From contig NZ_JAZHOB010000003.1 of the NCBI RefSeq assembly GCF_048751585.1, forward strand, positions 124,001-188,000: 64,000 bases of DNA. The letters run 5' to 3'. The stretch is from G025836975 sp048751585 (GTDB lineage: Bacteria > Pseudomonadota > Gammaproteobacteria > Burkholderiales > Burkholderiaceae_B). Made by a program: the position numbers and the translations under genes. The notes beneath the pieces are model-generated. The model saw only the letters and a list, made by a program, of their open reading frames with translations, was not told the DNA's origin and made no database searches. Below are positions 16,289-25,122 of this stretch, in pieces. Within the stretch, counting starts at the first letter, position 1; every line of letters begins with the position of its first letter.

Positions 16289-18763
16289 ATGTCTGCGAGC
16301 CAGATTCTTACTTCAGAACCCACGGACTTGCCGCTGTTGCCATTGCGCGACGTGGTGGTATTTCCGCACATGGTGATTCCTCTGTTTGTTGGCCGTCCGC
16401 GTTCCATCAAGGCACTAGAGCTTGCCATGGAATCGGGCAACAACATCATGCTGGTGGCGCAGAAATCCGCCGGCAAGGACGATCCCACCCCCGAAGACCT
16501 GTATGACATCGGCTGCGTCGCCAGCATCCTCCAGATGCTGAAGCTGCCCGACGGCACCGTGAAGGTGCTGGTCGAAGGCTTGCAGCGCGCGCGCATCCAG
16601 AAAGTCACCGAGGCCGAAACCCATTTCATGTCGGTCGTGGTGCCGGTCGAACCCGAAACGGGCGAAGGCCCCGAATCCGAGGCATTGCGCCGCGCGGTGG
16701 TTGCCCAGTTCGAGCAGTACGTAAAGCTGAACAAGAAAATCCCGCAAGAAATCCTGACTTCCCTAACCGGTATCGACGATGCCGGCCGCCTGGCCGACAC
16801 GATCTCGGCTCATTTGCCCCTGAAGCTCGAGCAGAAACAAAAAATGCTCGAAGTCACAGGCACCGCCGAGCGCCTGGAAAGCCTGCTGTCCCAGCTTGAA
16901 TCCGAAATCGACATCCTCCAGGTCGAGAAGCGCATACGCGGCCGGGTCAAGAAGCAAATGGAAAAGAGCCAGCGCGACTACTATCTGAACGAACAGGTCA
17001 AGGCCATTCAGAAAGAACTGGGCGAAGGCGAAGAGGGCGCCGACATCGAAGAGCTCGAAAAGAAAATCACGGCCGCCCAACTGCCCAAGGAAGCGCAGAA
17101 GAAGGCCGATGCCGAGCTCAAGAAACTCAAGCTGATGTCGCCGATGTCGGCCGAAGCCACGGTCGTGCGCAACTACATCGATACGCTTATCGGCCTGCCC
17201 TGGCGTAAAAAGAGCCGGATCAACAATTCTATTCCGAATGCCGAAGGCGTCCTTGATGCCGATCACTACGGTCTGGAAAAGGTGAAAGAGCGCATTATTG
17301 AGTATCTGGCTGTGCAGCAGCGCGTCGATAAGCTCAAGGCGCCCATCCTGTGCCTGGTCGGACCTCCCGGCGTGGGCAAGACCTCGCTGGGGCAGTCGAT
17401 TGCGCGCGCAACCAATCGCAAGTTCGTGCGCATGGCCCTGGGCGGCGTCCGCGACGAAGCCGAGATCCGCGGTCACCGCCGCACCTATATCGGCTCCATG
17501 CCGGGCAAGATCCTGCAGAACATGGCCAAGGTGTCCGTGCGCAACCCCTTGTTCCTGCTCGATGAAATCGACAAGATGGGCGCCGACTTCCGCGGCGACC
17601 CGTCCTCGGCCTTGCTGGAGGTGCTGGATCCGGAACAGAACCATACCTTCCAGGATCACTACATCGAAGTCGACTTCGACCTGTCCGATGTCATGTTCGT
17701 GGCGACCAGCAATACCTTGAACATCCCGCCGGCCCTGCTGGACCGCATGGAAGTCATACGCCTGTCGGGCTATACCGAGGACGAGAAGGTGCATATCGCC
17801 TTCGATCACCTGTTGCCCAAGCTGATGAAGAACAACGGCGTGCAGGAAGGCGAGGTCACCATCGAGGAATCGGCGATTCGCAATATCGTGCGCTACTACA
17901 CGCGTGAAGCGGGTGTGCGGGCGCTGGAGCGCGAAATCAGCAAGATCTGCCGCAAGGTCGTGAAAAAGCTGCTGGGCACGAATCCGCAGGTCCGCTCCGG
18001 CGGCCGGCGCAAGGCTGCGCCCGCGCAGGTGCTGGAGCGCGTCACGGTCACGTCGGACAACCTCAGCGATTTCCTTGGCGTTCGGCGTTTCAATTTCGGC
18101 ATGGCCGAAAAGGAAAACAAGGTCGGGCAGGTTACCGGCCTGGCCTGGACCGAAGTGGGCGGCGATTTGCTGACCATCGAGGTGGCCGACATGCCGGGCA
18201 AGGGCGTGGTGTTGCGCACCGGCTCGCTGGGCGACGTCATGAAGGAGTCTGTCGAGGCGGCACGCACGGTCGTGCGCGCCAGGGCGCAGAAATGGGGTAT
18301 TCCCAACACGGCTTTCGAGAAGCGCGATCTGCACGTGCACTTCCCGGAAGGCGCGACACCCAAGGATGGTCCTTCGGCGGGTATAGCGATCACGACGGCC
18401 ATGGTATCGGCACTGACGGGCATACCGGTGCGCGCCGATGTGGCCATGACGGGTGAAATCACGCTGCGCGGCGAGGTTCTGGGTATCGGCGGCCTGAAGG
18501 AAAAACTGCTGGCTGCCCATCGCGGCGGCATCAAGGTGGTGATGATTCCGGAAGAAAACGTGAAGGACTTGGCCGATATTCCCGACAATGTGAAGAATCA
18601 CCTTGAGATCATTCCGGTGCGCTGGATAGACCGGGTGCTCGAGGTGGCTTTGCAGAGTATGCCTACGCCTTTGTCGGACGAGGAAGTCGCTCGCCTGGCG
18701 GCGGAGGCGGTGGCCAACGCGAAGCCGGTCGGGGAATCGTCGGGCGGTGTCATGAAGCATTGA
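16289..18763 (+). CDS. lon: ATP-dependent protease La (Lon)
   Basis: 824 residues with the three LonA domains. The N-terminal substrate-binding domain begins LPLLPLRDVVVFPHMVIPLF. The AAA+ module has Walker A GPPGVGKTSLG (about residue 360) and FLLDEIDKMG. The C-terminal serine-lysine protease domain has the catalytic serine in DGPSAGIAI. It degrades misfolded and regulatory proteins in the cytoplasm. The start at 16289 is supported by AAGGA eight bases upstream; an in-frame TTG at 16244 lies inside the terminator hairpin and is unlikely. Confidence 0.98.
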   Translation: MSASQILTSEPTDLPLLPLRDVVVFPHMVIPLFVGRPRSIKALELAMESGNNIMLVAQKSAGKDDPTPEDLYDIGCVASILQMLKLPDGTVKVLVEGLQRARIQKVTEAETHFMSVVVPVEPETGEGPESEALRRAVVAQFEQYVKLNKKIPQEILTSLTGIDDAGRLADTISAHLPLKLEQKQKMLEVTGTAERLESLLSQLESEIDILQVEKRIRGRVKKQMEKSQRDYYLNEQVKAIQKELGEGEEGADIEELEKKITAAQLPKEAQKKADAELKKLKLMSPMSAEATVVRNYIDTLIGLPWRKKSRINNSIPNAEGVLDADHYGLEKVKERIIEYLAVQQRVDKLKAPILCLVGPPGVGKTSLGQSIARATNRKFVRMALGGVRDEAEIRGHRRTYIGSMPGKILQNMAKVSVRNPLFLLDEIDKMGADFRGDPSSALLEVLDPEQNHTFQDHYIEVDFDLSDVMFVATSNTLNIPPALLDRMEVIRLSGYTEDEKVHIAFDHLLPKLMKNNGVQEGEVTIEESAIRNIVRYYTREAGVRALEREISKICRKVVKKLLGTNPQVRSGGRRKAAPAQVLERVTVTSDNLSDFLGVRRFNFGMAEKENKVGQVTGLAWTEVGGDLLTIEVADMPGKGVVLRTGSLGDVMKESVEAARTVVRARAQKWGIPNTAFEKRDLHVHFPEGATPKDGPSAGIAITTAMVSALTGIPVRADVAMTGEITLRGEVLGIGGLKEKLLAAHRGGIKVVMIPEENVKDLADIPDNVKNHLEIIPVRWIDRVLEVALQSMPTPLSDEEVARLAAEAVANAKPVGESSGGVMKH

Positions 18764-18912
18764 TGCCGGCGGGGCCAGGGGGCGCCTTTTTAAGCGGCCG
18801 CCTGGGTCGCTGACGCTGAAGGCTGTAGCCTAGGGCTGAGTTCTGTATTGCACGGGGCTCAGTCCTTTTCTTTTGCTTGTGGCTGCGTCGCTTTGTTTAA
18901 TTGCTTGCTTGT

Positions 18913-18967
<55 letters not shown>

Positions 18968-18970
18968 GCC

Positions 18971-19192
18971 AGCGCAGGTGGGTGGGGGTGCGCCGGGCTG
19001 GACGCTCACGGTCCCGGCTTCGCCGTGACTTCCCGTGCAAGCGGCTCGAATCGGGGGACGGGCGCGAACTCACAAAAATCAGTCCCCCGGACTGATTTTT
19101 GCTCAAACATGCGCGCCCTCCAAGGCCCCCGGTTCGAGCCGCCCGCACGGCGTAAGCGAAAACCGCCCGTCGCTCCCCCACCCACCTGCGCT
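18971..19192. repeat. Large imperfect palindrome (about 220 bp), first of a pair
   Basis: The outer arms (18971-18992 and 19171-19192) are inverted copies matching at 21 of 22 positions and begin AGCGCAGGTGGGTGGGGG. A middle pair (19041-19057 and 19126-19142) matches at 16 of 17 and contains GCGGCTCGAA. A central hairpin has a perfect 13-bp stem (CAAAAATCAGTCC at 19073-19085 with 19089-19101) and a CCC loop. The whole unit could form one long interrupted stem in DNA or RNA. The central stem ends in a short T-run on both strands, so it could terminate transcription from both directions. Confidence 0.88.
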
Positions 19193-19222
19193 TGAGTCAT
19201 GTAGCGATCGGAAGGCGCCTGT

Positions 19223-19431
19223 GGGCATGGTTGGCCCGGCGGTTTACGCGTGCGCCGCGCGGGCCGTCTGTTTTGGAGAGGCAAGACCGCGATTGTTTGA
19301 GCAACAAGGGTGTTGGCAGCCCAGGGGGCTGCCAACGTTGCGAGTTTCGCGGTCGCTCCAAAGCAGATGGCTTGCGCGGGTAGTCCTGGCTTGCCAGGAC
19401 CGCGGCGCGTCTAGCCGGGCCGGCCATGCCC
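19223..19431. repeat. Large imperfect palindrome (about 210 bp), second of a pair
   Basis: The outer arms GGGCATGGTTGGCCCGGC (19223-19240) and 19414-19431 are inverted copies at 16 of 18 positions. The centre is a perfect 11-bp stem GTTGGCAGCCC (19312-19322) with 19326-19336. A nested GTCCTGG-CTTG-CCAGGAC hairpin lies near 19383-19400. The arms and centre are unrelated in sequence to the neighbouring palindrome at 18971-19192, although both have the same size and nested design. Confidence 0.82.
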
Positions 19432-19487
19432 GCAGGCGCCGTTTCTCATGTGAACCACCGCTATCCAGCTAACGCACCGGCAGTGTG

Positions 19488-20150
19488 TTATTGCAGCGGC
19501 GTATTCCGTATCAAGCCCACGGCAATGCCTTCCAGCGAGAATTCGTCTTCGGCCGACACAACAATGGGCTGGAAGTCGGGGTTTTCGGGCAGGAGTTGGA
19601 TATTGCGGCCGCTGCGCGAAAAGCGCTTGACAGTGACTTCGTCGCCCAGGCGGGCCACGACGATTTGGCCGTTGCGGGCGTCGGGCGACTTCTTGACGGC
19701 CAGCAGGTCGCCGTCCAGGATGCCGGCGTCGCGCATGCTGAGGCCGCGCACGCGCAGCAGATAGTCGGGCGTCTGGCTGAACAGGGCCGGTTCGATGCCG
19801 ATTTCGCGTTCGACGTGTTCGGCGGCAAGAATGGGGCTGCCTGCGGCTACCCGGCCCACCAGGGGCACCAGCAATTGCGACAGGGCGGCGGATGCGTGTT
19901 CCAAAAGGCCGGCGGCCGCGCCGGGGGATGGATCGGCATCGACCAGCCGTATTCCGCGCGAGGCGCCCGCTGTGAGTTCGATGGCGCCTTTCTTGGCCAG
20001 AGCCTTCAGATGGTCTTCGGCGGCGTTGGCCGATTTGAAACCCAAAGCGCGCGCAATTTCGGCCCGCGTGGGCGGAAAGCCTGTGCGGGTGATTTCGCTG
20101 CGTATGAGTTCGAGTATTTGCTGCTGACGCTCGGTAAGCTTGACGGCCAT
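19488..20150 (-). CDS. lexA: LexA repressor (SOS regulator)
   Basis: 220 residues. The N-terminal winged helix-turn-helix (MAVKLTERQQQILELIRSEI, PPTRAEIARALGF) binds SOS boxes. The self-cleavage site is Ala103-Gly104 in VAAGSPI, and the catalytic dyad is Ser138 (GLSMRDAGILDGD) and Lys175 (VTVKRF). RecA filaments trigger autocleavage after DNA damage. A perfect LexA box lies just upstream, so the gene is autoregulated. Confidence 0.98.
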   Translation of the reverse strand: MAVKLTERQQQILELIRSEITRTGFPPTRAEIARALGFKSANAAEDHLKALAKKGAIELTAGASRGIRLVDADPSPGAAAGLLEHASAALSQLLVPLVGRVAAGSPILAAEHVEREIGIEPALFSQTPDYLLRVRGLSMRDAGILDGDLLAVKKSPDARNGQIVVARLGDEVTVKRFSRSGRNIQLLPENPDFQPIVVSAEDEFSLEGIAVGLIRNTPLQ

Positions 20151-20155
20151 GGCAA

Positions 20156-20183
20156 TCCAGACTGTGTTTTTATACAGTCTGGA
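20156..20183 (-). promoter_or_regulatory. LexA operator (SOS box) of lexA
   Basis: CTGT-N8-ACAG (20162-20177) matches the SOS-box consensus, embedded in a longer perfect inverted repeat TCCAGACTGT / ACAGTCTGGA (20156-20165 and 20174-20183). On the minus strand the spacer contains TATAAA, which can be the lexA -10 element, so repressor binding would block RNA polymerase directly. The box ends 5 bases upstream of the lexA ATG. Confidence 0.95.
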
Positions 20184-20214
20184 TTTTGCAACACTTTATG
20201 TGAAAGATCAAGTC

Positions 20215-21420
20215 TTAAGAAAGGACTTTGGCGATCGAAGCGGCAACGTAGTCGATATTGCGGCTATTCAGGGCGGCTACGCAAATGCGGCCGCTGCTGA
20301 CGGCATACACGCCATGCTCGTCGCGCAGGCGGTCCACTTGCTGGGCGGTCAGGCCCGAATACGAGAACATGCCGCGCTGAGCCAGCACGAAATCGAAATT
20401 CTGGGTAACCCCGTGGGATTTGAGCTTTTCAACCAGCTGCACGCGCATGGTGCGGATGCGCTCGCGCATGGCTGCCAGCTCGGTGGTCCACAATGTGTAG
20501 AGTTCTGGCGTGTTCAGCACCGTGGCGACGACGGTGCCGCCGTGCGTGGGCGGGTTGGAATAGTTGGTGCGGATAACCCGTTTGAGCTGGCTGAGCACGC
20601 GGCCGCTTTCTTCCTTGCTGGACGAAATCAGCGTCAGCGCACCCACGCGTTCGCCGTACAGCGAGAACGACTTGGAGAAGGACGAGCTGATGAACATGGT
20701 CAGGTCATGCTGTGCAAACAGGCGGACGACCGATGCGTCCTCTTCCAGGCCGTCGCCGAATCCCTGGTAAGCGATGTCCAGGAAGGGCACCAGATTGCGT
20801 GCCTTGACGACCTCGACGATCTGCTGCCATTGCTCGAAGCTGGGGTCCACGCCTGTGGGATTGTGGCAGCAGGCATGCAGGACGACGATGGTCTGCTCGG
20901 GCAATGCCTGCAGCGAGGCCAGCATGCCGGGGAAATCCAGGCCGTGGGTGGCGGCGGGGTCGTAATAAGGATAGGTTTCCACCACGAAACCGGCCCGCTC
21001 GAACAGGGCGCGGTGGTTTTCCCAACTGGGATTGCTGATGACGACCTTGGAGCCGGGCAAAAGCTGCTTCAGGAAATCGGCGCCGATTTTCAGGGCGCCG
21101 GTGCCGCCCAGTGCCTGGGCGGTCAGCACGCGGCCCGCGGCGATAAGGGGCGAGCCTTCGCCCAGCAACAGGGTTTGCGCGCCCTTGTTGTAGCCGGGTA
21201 TGCCTTCGATGGGAAGATAGCCGCGCGCCGCGTGCGCTTCGATGCGCGCCGTTTCGGCCTTGCTGACCGCATCCAGCAGGGGAATATGCCCTTCGTCGTC
21301 GTAGTACACGCCAACGCCAAGATTGACCTTGCCGGTTCGGGTATCAGCGTTATATTGTTCGTTCAGGCCAAGGATGGGGTCGCGCGGAGCGAGTTCGACG
21401 GATTCGAAGAGAGATTTCAT
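20215..21420 (-). CDS. Aromatic/aspartate aminotransferase, TyrB/AspC type
   Basis: 401 residues, class I PLP aminotransferase of the Iα subgroup (begins MKSLFESVELAPRDPILGLN). The PLP lysine is in SSSFSKSFSLYGERVG (about residue 250); HACCHNPTGVDP binds the cofactor phosphate or ring, and RRVIRTNYSNPP-like context contains a substrate-carboxylate arginine. It transfers amino groups between glutamate and aromatic acids or aspartate; which substrate dominates is not decidable by eye. It lies upstream of lexA on the same strand and is divergent from uvrB. Confidence 0.93.
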   Translation of the reverse strand: MKSLFESVELAPRDPILGLNEQYNADTRTGKVNLGVGVYYDDEGHIPLLDAVSKAETARIEAHAARGYLPIEGIPGYNKGAQTLLLGEGSPLIAAGRVLTAQALGGTGALKIGADFLKQLLPGSKVVISNPSWENHRALFERAGFVVETYPYYDPAATHGLDFPGMLASLQALPEQTIVVLHACCHNPTGVDPSFEQWQQIVEVVKARNLVPFLDIAYQGFGDGLEEDASVVRLFAQHDLTMFISSSFSKSFSLYGERVGALTLISSSKEESGRVLSQLKRVIRTNYSNPPTHGGTVVATVLNTPELYTLWTTELAAMRERIRTMRVQLVEKLKSHGVTQNFDFVLAQRGMFSYSGLTAQQVDRLRDEHGVYAVSSGRICVAALNSRNIDYVAASIAKVLS

Positions 21421-21497
21421 TTTGAGGGAGTAAAGGTGGGAAGGGAAACTCGAAACATTAATGTGATAATAAGGGGTTTACCCTGAAAGTGTCCAGT

Positions 21498-23522
21498 ATG
21501 AACGCTCCCGCACCCGGCTTCATCGAATACCCGAATAGCCCATTCCAGCTCTACCAGCCCTACCCGCCGGCGGGCGATCAGCCGACGGCAATCGACGCGC
21601 TGGTCGAAGGCATAGGCGACGGCCTGATGTACCAGACTCTGCTGGGGGTTACGGGTTCGGGCAAGACCTACACCATGGCCAATGTCATCGCCCGCACTGG
21701 GCGTCCGGCCATAGTGCTGGCGCCCAACAAGACACTGGCCGCGCAGCTATATGCCGAAATGCGGGAGTTCTTTCCCAACAATGCGGTGGAGTATTTCGTT
21801 TCGTACTACGATTACTACCAACCTGAAGCGTATGTGGCGGCGCGCGATCTGTTCATCGAGAAAGACTCATCCATCAACGAACACATCGAGCAGATGCGGC
21901 TGTCGGCGACCAAAAGCTTGTTGGAACGGCGCGACACTGTCATCGTCGGAACCGTATCGTGCATCTACGGTATAGGCAATCCCGGCGACTATCACGCCAT
22001 GGTGCTGACTCTGCGCGCGGGCGATCGCATCGCCCGCCAGGAGCTGCTGGGCCGTCTGGTCGCCATGCAGTACGAGCGCAACGATGTGGAGTTCGTACGA
22101 GGCCATTTCCGGGCGCGCGGCGAGATCATCGATGTCTTTCCCGCCGAGCACGCCGAACTGGCCTTGCGGATTACCTTGTTCGACGACGAGATCGAGTCGC
22201 TGGAAATGTTCGATCCGCTGACGGGCAAGATCAAGCATAAGCTGCCCCGGTTCACTGTCTTTCCCAGTTCGCACTATGTTACGCCCCGTGAAACGGTGCT
22301 GCGGGCCATCGAGACCATCAAGATAGAGTTGCGCGAGCGCCTGGCCGCCCTGGTGGCGGACGGCAAGCTGGTGGAAGCCCAGCGGCTGGAGCAGCGCACC
22401 CGTTTCGACCTTGAAATGCTGCAGGAGCTGGGCTTCTGCAAGGGCATCGAGAACTACTCCAGGCATTTGTCGGGCGCCTTGCCCGGCGAACCGCCGCCTA
22501 CGCTCATTGATTACCTGCCCGCCGACGCCCTGATGTTCATCGACGAAAGCCATGTCACCATGGGGCAGCTAAGCGCCATGTACCGAGGCGATCGCTCGCG
22601 TAAATCGACACTGGTGCAATTCGGTTTCCGCCTGCCGTCGGCCATGGACAACCGGCCATTGCAACTGGAAGAGTTCGAGCAGCGCATGCGCCAGTGCGTG
22701 TTCGTGTCGGCCACGCCGGCCGCCTACGAAAACGAGCATTCCGATAACGTGGTCGAGCAGGTGGTCCGGCCCACCGGGCTGGTGGACCCCGAAGTGGAGG
22801 TCCGCCCCGCGCTGACACAGGTCGACGATCTGTTGGGCGAAATCAAGAAGCGGGTGGCGCTGCGCGAGCGTGTGCTGGTGACGACGCTTACCAAGCGCAT
22901 GTCCGAGGATCTGACCGATTACCTGACGGAAAGCGGCTTGAAGGTGCGCTATCTGCATTCGGATATCGATACGGTGGAAAGGGTGGAGATCATCCGTGAC
23001 CTTCGTCTGGGCGTTTTCGATGTCCTGGTGGGCATCAACCTGCTGCGCGAGGGCCTGGATATTCCGGAAGTGTCGCTGGTGGCCATCCTGGATGCCGACA
23101 AGGAGGGTTTCTTGCGGTCGGAGCGCAGCCTGATTCAGACCATGGGCCGGGCCGCGCGCAATCTGAATGGCCGGGCCATTTTATATGCCGACCGGATTAC
23201 CGATTCCATGCGCCGCGCCATGGATGAAACAGAAAGGCGGCGCATCAAGCAGCAGGAATTCAACGTCAAGCACGGAATCACGGCTCGCAGCGTCAACAAG
23301 GCCGTGCGCGAAATGATAGACGGAGTCATGGTCGCGCCGGAAGCGGCATCGGCGCTCGACGATATTTCGCCCGAAGTGTTGCGCGATGACAAGTCGCTGG
23401 CCAAGGAAATCCGCCGCCTGGAAAAACTGATGATGGACCATGCCAAGAATCTGGAGTTCGAGCAGGCCGCCGCCGCGCGCGACTCCTTGAACCGGCTCAA
23501 GCAAAAAGCGCTACTTTCCTAA
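21498..23522 (+). CDS. uvrB: Excinuclease ABC subunit B
   Basis: About 674 residues. Walker A is GVTGSGKT (about residue 48), the beta-hairpin region that probes damaged DNA is YYDYYQPEAY, FIDESHVT is the DEAD-like motif II, and helicase motifs V-VI are GINLLREGLDIPEV and QTMGRAARN. The C-terminal UVR domain (MDHAKNLEFEQAAAARD) binds UvrC. It verifies lesions in nucleotide excision repair. An alternative GTG start is at 21489. No LexA box was found in the 68-base upstream region shared with the aminotransferase. Confidence 0.98.
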   Translation: MNAPAPGFIEYPNSPFQLYQPYPPAGDQPTAIDALVEGIGDGLMYQTLLGVTGSGKTYTMANVIARTGRPAIVLAPNKTLAAQLYAEMREFFPNNAVEYFVSYYDYYQPEAYVAARDLFIEKDSSINEHIEQMRLSATKSLLERRDTVIVGTVSCIYGIGNPGDYHAMVLTLRAGDRIARQELLGRLVAMQYERNDVEFVRGHFRARGEIIDVFPAEHAELALRITLFDDEIESLEMFDPLTGKIKHKLPRFTVFPSSHYVTPRETVLRAIETIKIELRERLAALVADGKLVEAQRLEQRTRFDLEMLQELGFCKGIENYSRHLSGALPGEPPPTLIDYLPADALMFIDESHVTMGQLSAMYRGDRSRKSTLVQFGFRLPSAMDNRPLQLEEFEQRMRQCVFVSATPAAYENEHSDNVVEQVVRPTGLVDPEVEVRPALTQVDDLLGEIKKRVALRERVLVTTLTKRMSEDLTDYLTESGLKVRYLHSDIDTVERVEIIRDLRLGVFDVLVGINLLREGLDIPEVSLVAILDADKEGFLRSERSLIQTMGRAARNLNGRAILYADRITDSMRRAMDETERRRIKQQEFNVKHGITARSVNKAVREMIDGVMVAPEAASALDDISPEVLRDDKSLAKEIRRLEKLMMDHAKNLEFEQAAAARDSLNRLKQKALLS

Positions 23523-23924
23523 GTTCCCCAAATACGCGAGTGCATTTGTTACAGATTCGGCCTTTAGTGCCTGGGGTTGTATGTTTAAAACAAATTGTTG
23601 GAAAACACCAACAATTTGTCGATATTAATGGCCCTGTCATTTTGTCTCCCTCGTGATTTTGGCCGGGTCTTGCCAACGCTTATCCTAGGGTTTACCATTA
23701 CAAAACAGGCTGAATTTATCACCAAGGCTTGTAATGTTGCAGTGCATGAATATTGGCTTTTCGGCGGTTTGGAGCAGCCTTTTGGCTGTTCACGACTTGC
23801 ACCGGAATAAGCGGTAACGTCTTATCATGTTTAAGTTTTTCCGCTTGTCAATAACTGCTGAAAGGCAAATGTGGACTTGCAAAAAGTCTTGCCTTACAAC
23901 GGGTTTTCCCTCACACTCTCGTCT
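23523..23924. other. Gene-free stretch between uvrB and the phosphatase gene
   Basis: About 400 bases of lower GC than the flanks. It holds a perfect 12-bp inverted repeat at 23590-23619 (annotated separately). I see no convincing coding region; the longest frame (71 codons from 23595) lacks family similarity and starts inside the palindrome. It probably contains the promoter for the downstream phosphatase gene. Confidence 0.6.
23590..23619. repeat. Perfect 12-bp inverted repeat (operator or stem-loop)
   Basis: ACAAATTGTTGG (23590-23601) and CCAACAATTTGT (23608-23619) are exact inverted copies separated by AAAACA. It lies about 68 bases after the uvrB stop. There is no T-run on either side, so intrinsic termination is not the obvious role. 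A regulator-binding site or an mRNA 3' end stem are alternatives. Confidence 0.85.
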
Positions 23925-24416
23925 ATGATGACTAAGGTACTTTTCGTTTGCATGGGTAATATCTGTCGCTCGCCAAGCGCAGAGGGTGTCTTCCGCCGTT
24001 TAGTCGACGAAGCGGGGCTCTCTGATGTGGTTGGCGTCGATTCCGCTGGCACCCACAGCTTTCATATCGGCGAAGCGCCCGACGCGCGCGCGCAGGCGGC
24101 GGCGCGCAAGCGCGGCTACGAGCTTGCGCACTGCGTAGCCCGGCAAATCACGGCCGACGACTTCCGTGAATTCGATCTCATTCTGGCCATGGATTGGGAA
24201 AATCTTTCCGCACTGCAGCAGCAATGCCCCAAGATTTATCAGCACAAATTGATGCTGCTCATGCGCTTTGCCAACGAGTTCGAAGAAGCCACGGTTCCCG
24301 ATCCTTATTATGGCGGTCCCGAAGGTTTCAGCAAAGTACTCGACTACCTGGAAGACGCCTGTCAGGGCGTGATGGAGCTCGTGCGCAAGCGGGCGCTGCA
24401 ATACCAGGCCGCCTAA
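23925..24416 (+). CDS. Low-molecular-weight protein-tyrosine phosphatase family protein
   Basis: About 163 residues. The catalytic P-loop CMGNICRS (C-x5-R-S, cysteine at about residue 9) lies at the N-terminus, and the general-acid aspartate is in VPDPYYGG (about 128), the exact arrangement of low-molecular-weight phosphotyrosine phosphatases. The ATG at 23925 (or 23928) gives the family's normal length; a longer upstream reading adds residues not found in the family. It precedes iscR, separated by a terminator. Confidence 0.93.
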   Translation: MMTKVLFVCMGNICRSPSAEGVFRRLVDEAGLSDVVGVDSAGTHSFHIGEAPDARAQAAARKRGYELAHCVARQITADDFREFDLILAMDWENLSALQQQCPKIYQHKLMLLMRFANEFEEATVPDPYYGGPEGFSKVLDYLEDACQGVMELVRKRALQYQAA

Positions 24417-24445
24417 GCGTTTTCAACCCGTCCGGACGAACCGAA

Positions 24446-24470
24446 AGAACCGTGCTTGCCACGGTTTTTT
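24446..24470 (+). terminator. Intrinsic terminator after the phosphatase gene
   Basis: AACCGTG (24448-24454) pairs with CACGGTT (24460-24466) around CTTGC and is followed by further T residues. It separates the phosphatase transcript from the isc operon. Confidence 0.85.
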
Positions 24471-24518
24471 CATTTGGCCCAAGGCCTTTTACCCTACCGT
24501 TTTAGTCGGGAATTTGTT

Positions 24519-24543
24519 ATAGTTGAGTATATTGGTCGGGTAT
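24519..24543 (+). promoter_or_regulatory. IscR-type operator/promoter of the isc operon
   Basis: The sequence ATAGTTGA, ten bases, then TCGGGTAT matches the type 1 IscR site (ATAGTTGAC...CGGGTAT) seen in front of iscR in many proteobacteria. It overlaps the expected promoter and lies about 50 bases upstream of the iscR ATG. A partial second match, TTTAGTCGGGAAT, lies near 24501-24513. This predicts repression of iscRSUA by [2Fe-2S]-IscR. Confidence 0.8.
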
Positions 24544-24595
24544 AAAGTCGCCGGCCGATAATTTGATTGCATCAGGCTTTGGCAAGGAAATCACC

Positions 24596-25102
24596 ATGCG
24601 TTTAACGACCAAGGGGCGTTTTGCGGTGACCGCCATGATTGATCTGGCGTTGCGGCAGCAAAGCGGGCCCGTTACCCTCGCGGCTATCAGTCAGCGACAG
24701 AACATTTCGCTGTCGTATCTGGAGCAGTTGTTCGGCAAATTGCGCCGCCACGAACTCGTGGACAGCATACGTGGCCCCGGAGGCGGTTATTCGCTCGCCC
24801 GCCTGGCACGCAATATCACCGTGGCCGACATTATTTTCGCGGTGGACGAGCCCCTGGACGCCACAAGTTGCGGCGGCAAGGAAGACTGCAACATCGGCCG
24901 CAATGGCAGCACGGGCAAGTGCATGACGCACGAATTATGGTCCACGCTCAATCGTAAAATGGTCGACTATCTGGATTCGGTGTCCTTGCAGGATTTGGTC
25001 GATCAGCAACGCATGCGACTGCTCCATGAGGCCACTCAGGCCCAGACCGCCATCCGCATCAACCGCTCGCCCGATGTGCTCATCGCCTCGTCGACGGCAT
25101 AA
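24596..25102 (+). CDS. iscR: Fe-S cluster assembly transcriptional regulator
   Basis: 168 residues, Rrf2 family. The N-terminal winged helix (MRLTTKGRFAVTAMIDLAL) reads the operator, and the cluster ligands are three cysteines in CGGKEDCNIGRNGSTGKC (about residues 92-110) plus a histidine shortly after (MTHELW). Start at 24596 is supported by AAGGAA nine bases upstream. It controls its own operon and other iron-sulfur genes. iscS starts 20 bases downstream. Confidence 0.97.
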   Translation: MRLTTKGRFAVTAMIDLALRQQSGPVTLAAISQRQNISLSYLEQLFGKLRRHELVDSIRGPGGGYSLARLARNITVADIIFAVDEPLDATSCGGKEDCNIGRNGSTGKCMTHELWSTLNRKMVDYLDSVSLQDLVDQQRMRLLHEATQAQTAIRINRSPDVLIASSTA

Positions 25103-25122
25103 TACGATTGGAGTCTAGCCCC

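Noticed and set aside
21421..21497. LexA box upstream of uvrB
   Set aside because: No CTGT-N8-ACAG pattern or close variant could be found in the gap; only a small ACATTAATGT palindrome is present.
23595..23810. 71-codon frame between uvrB and the phosphatase gene
   Set aside because: It starts inside the 12-bp palindrome, has no ribosome-binding site and no recognisable domain.
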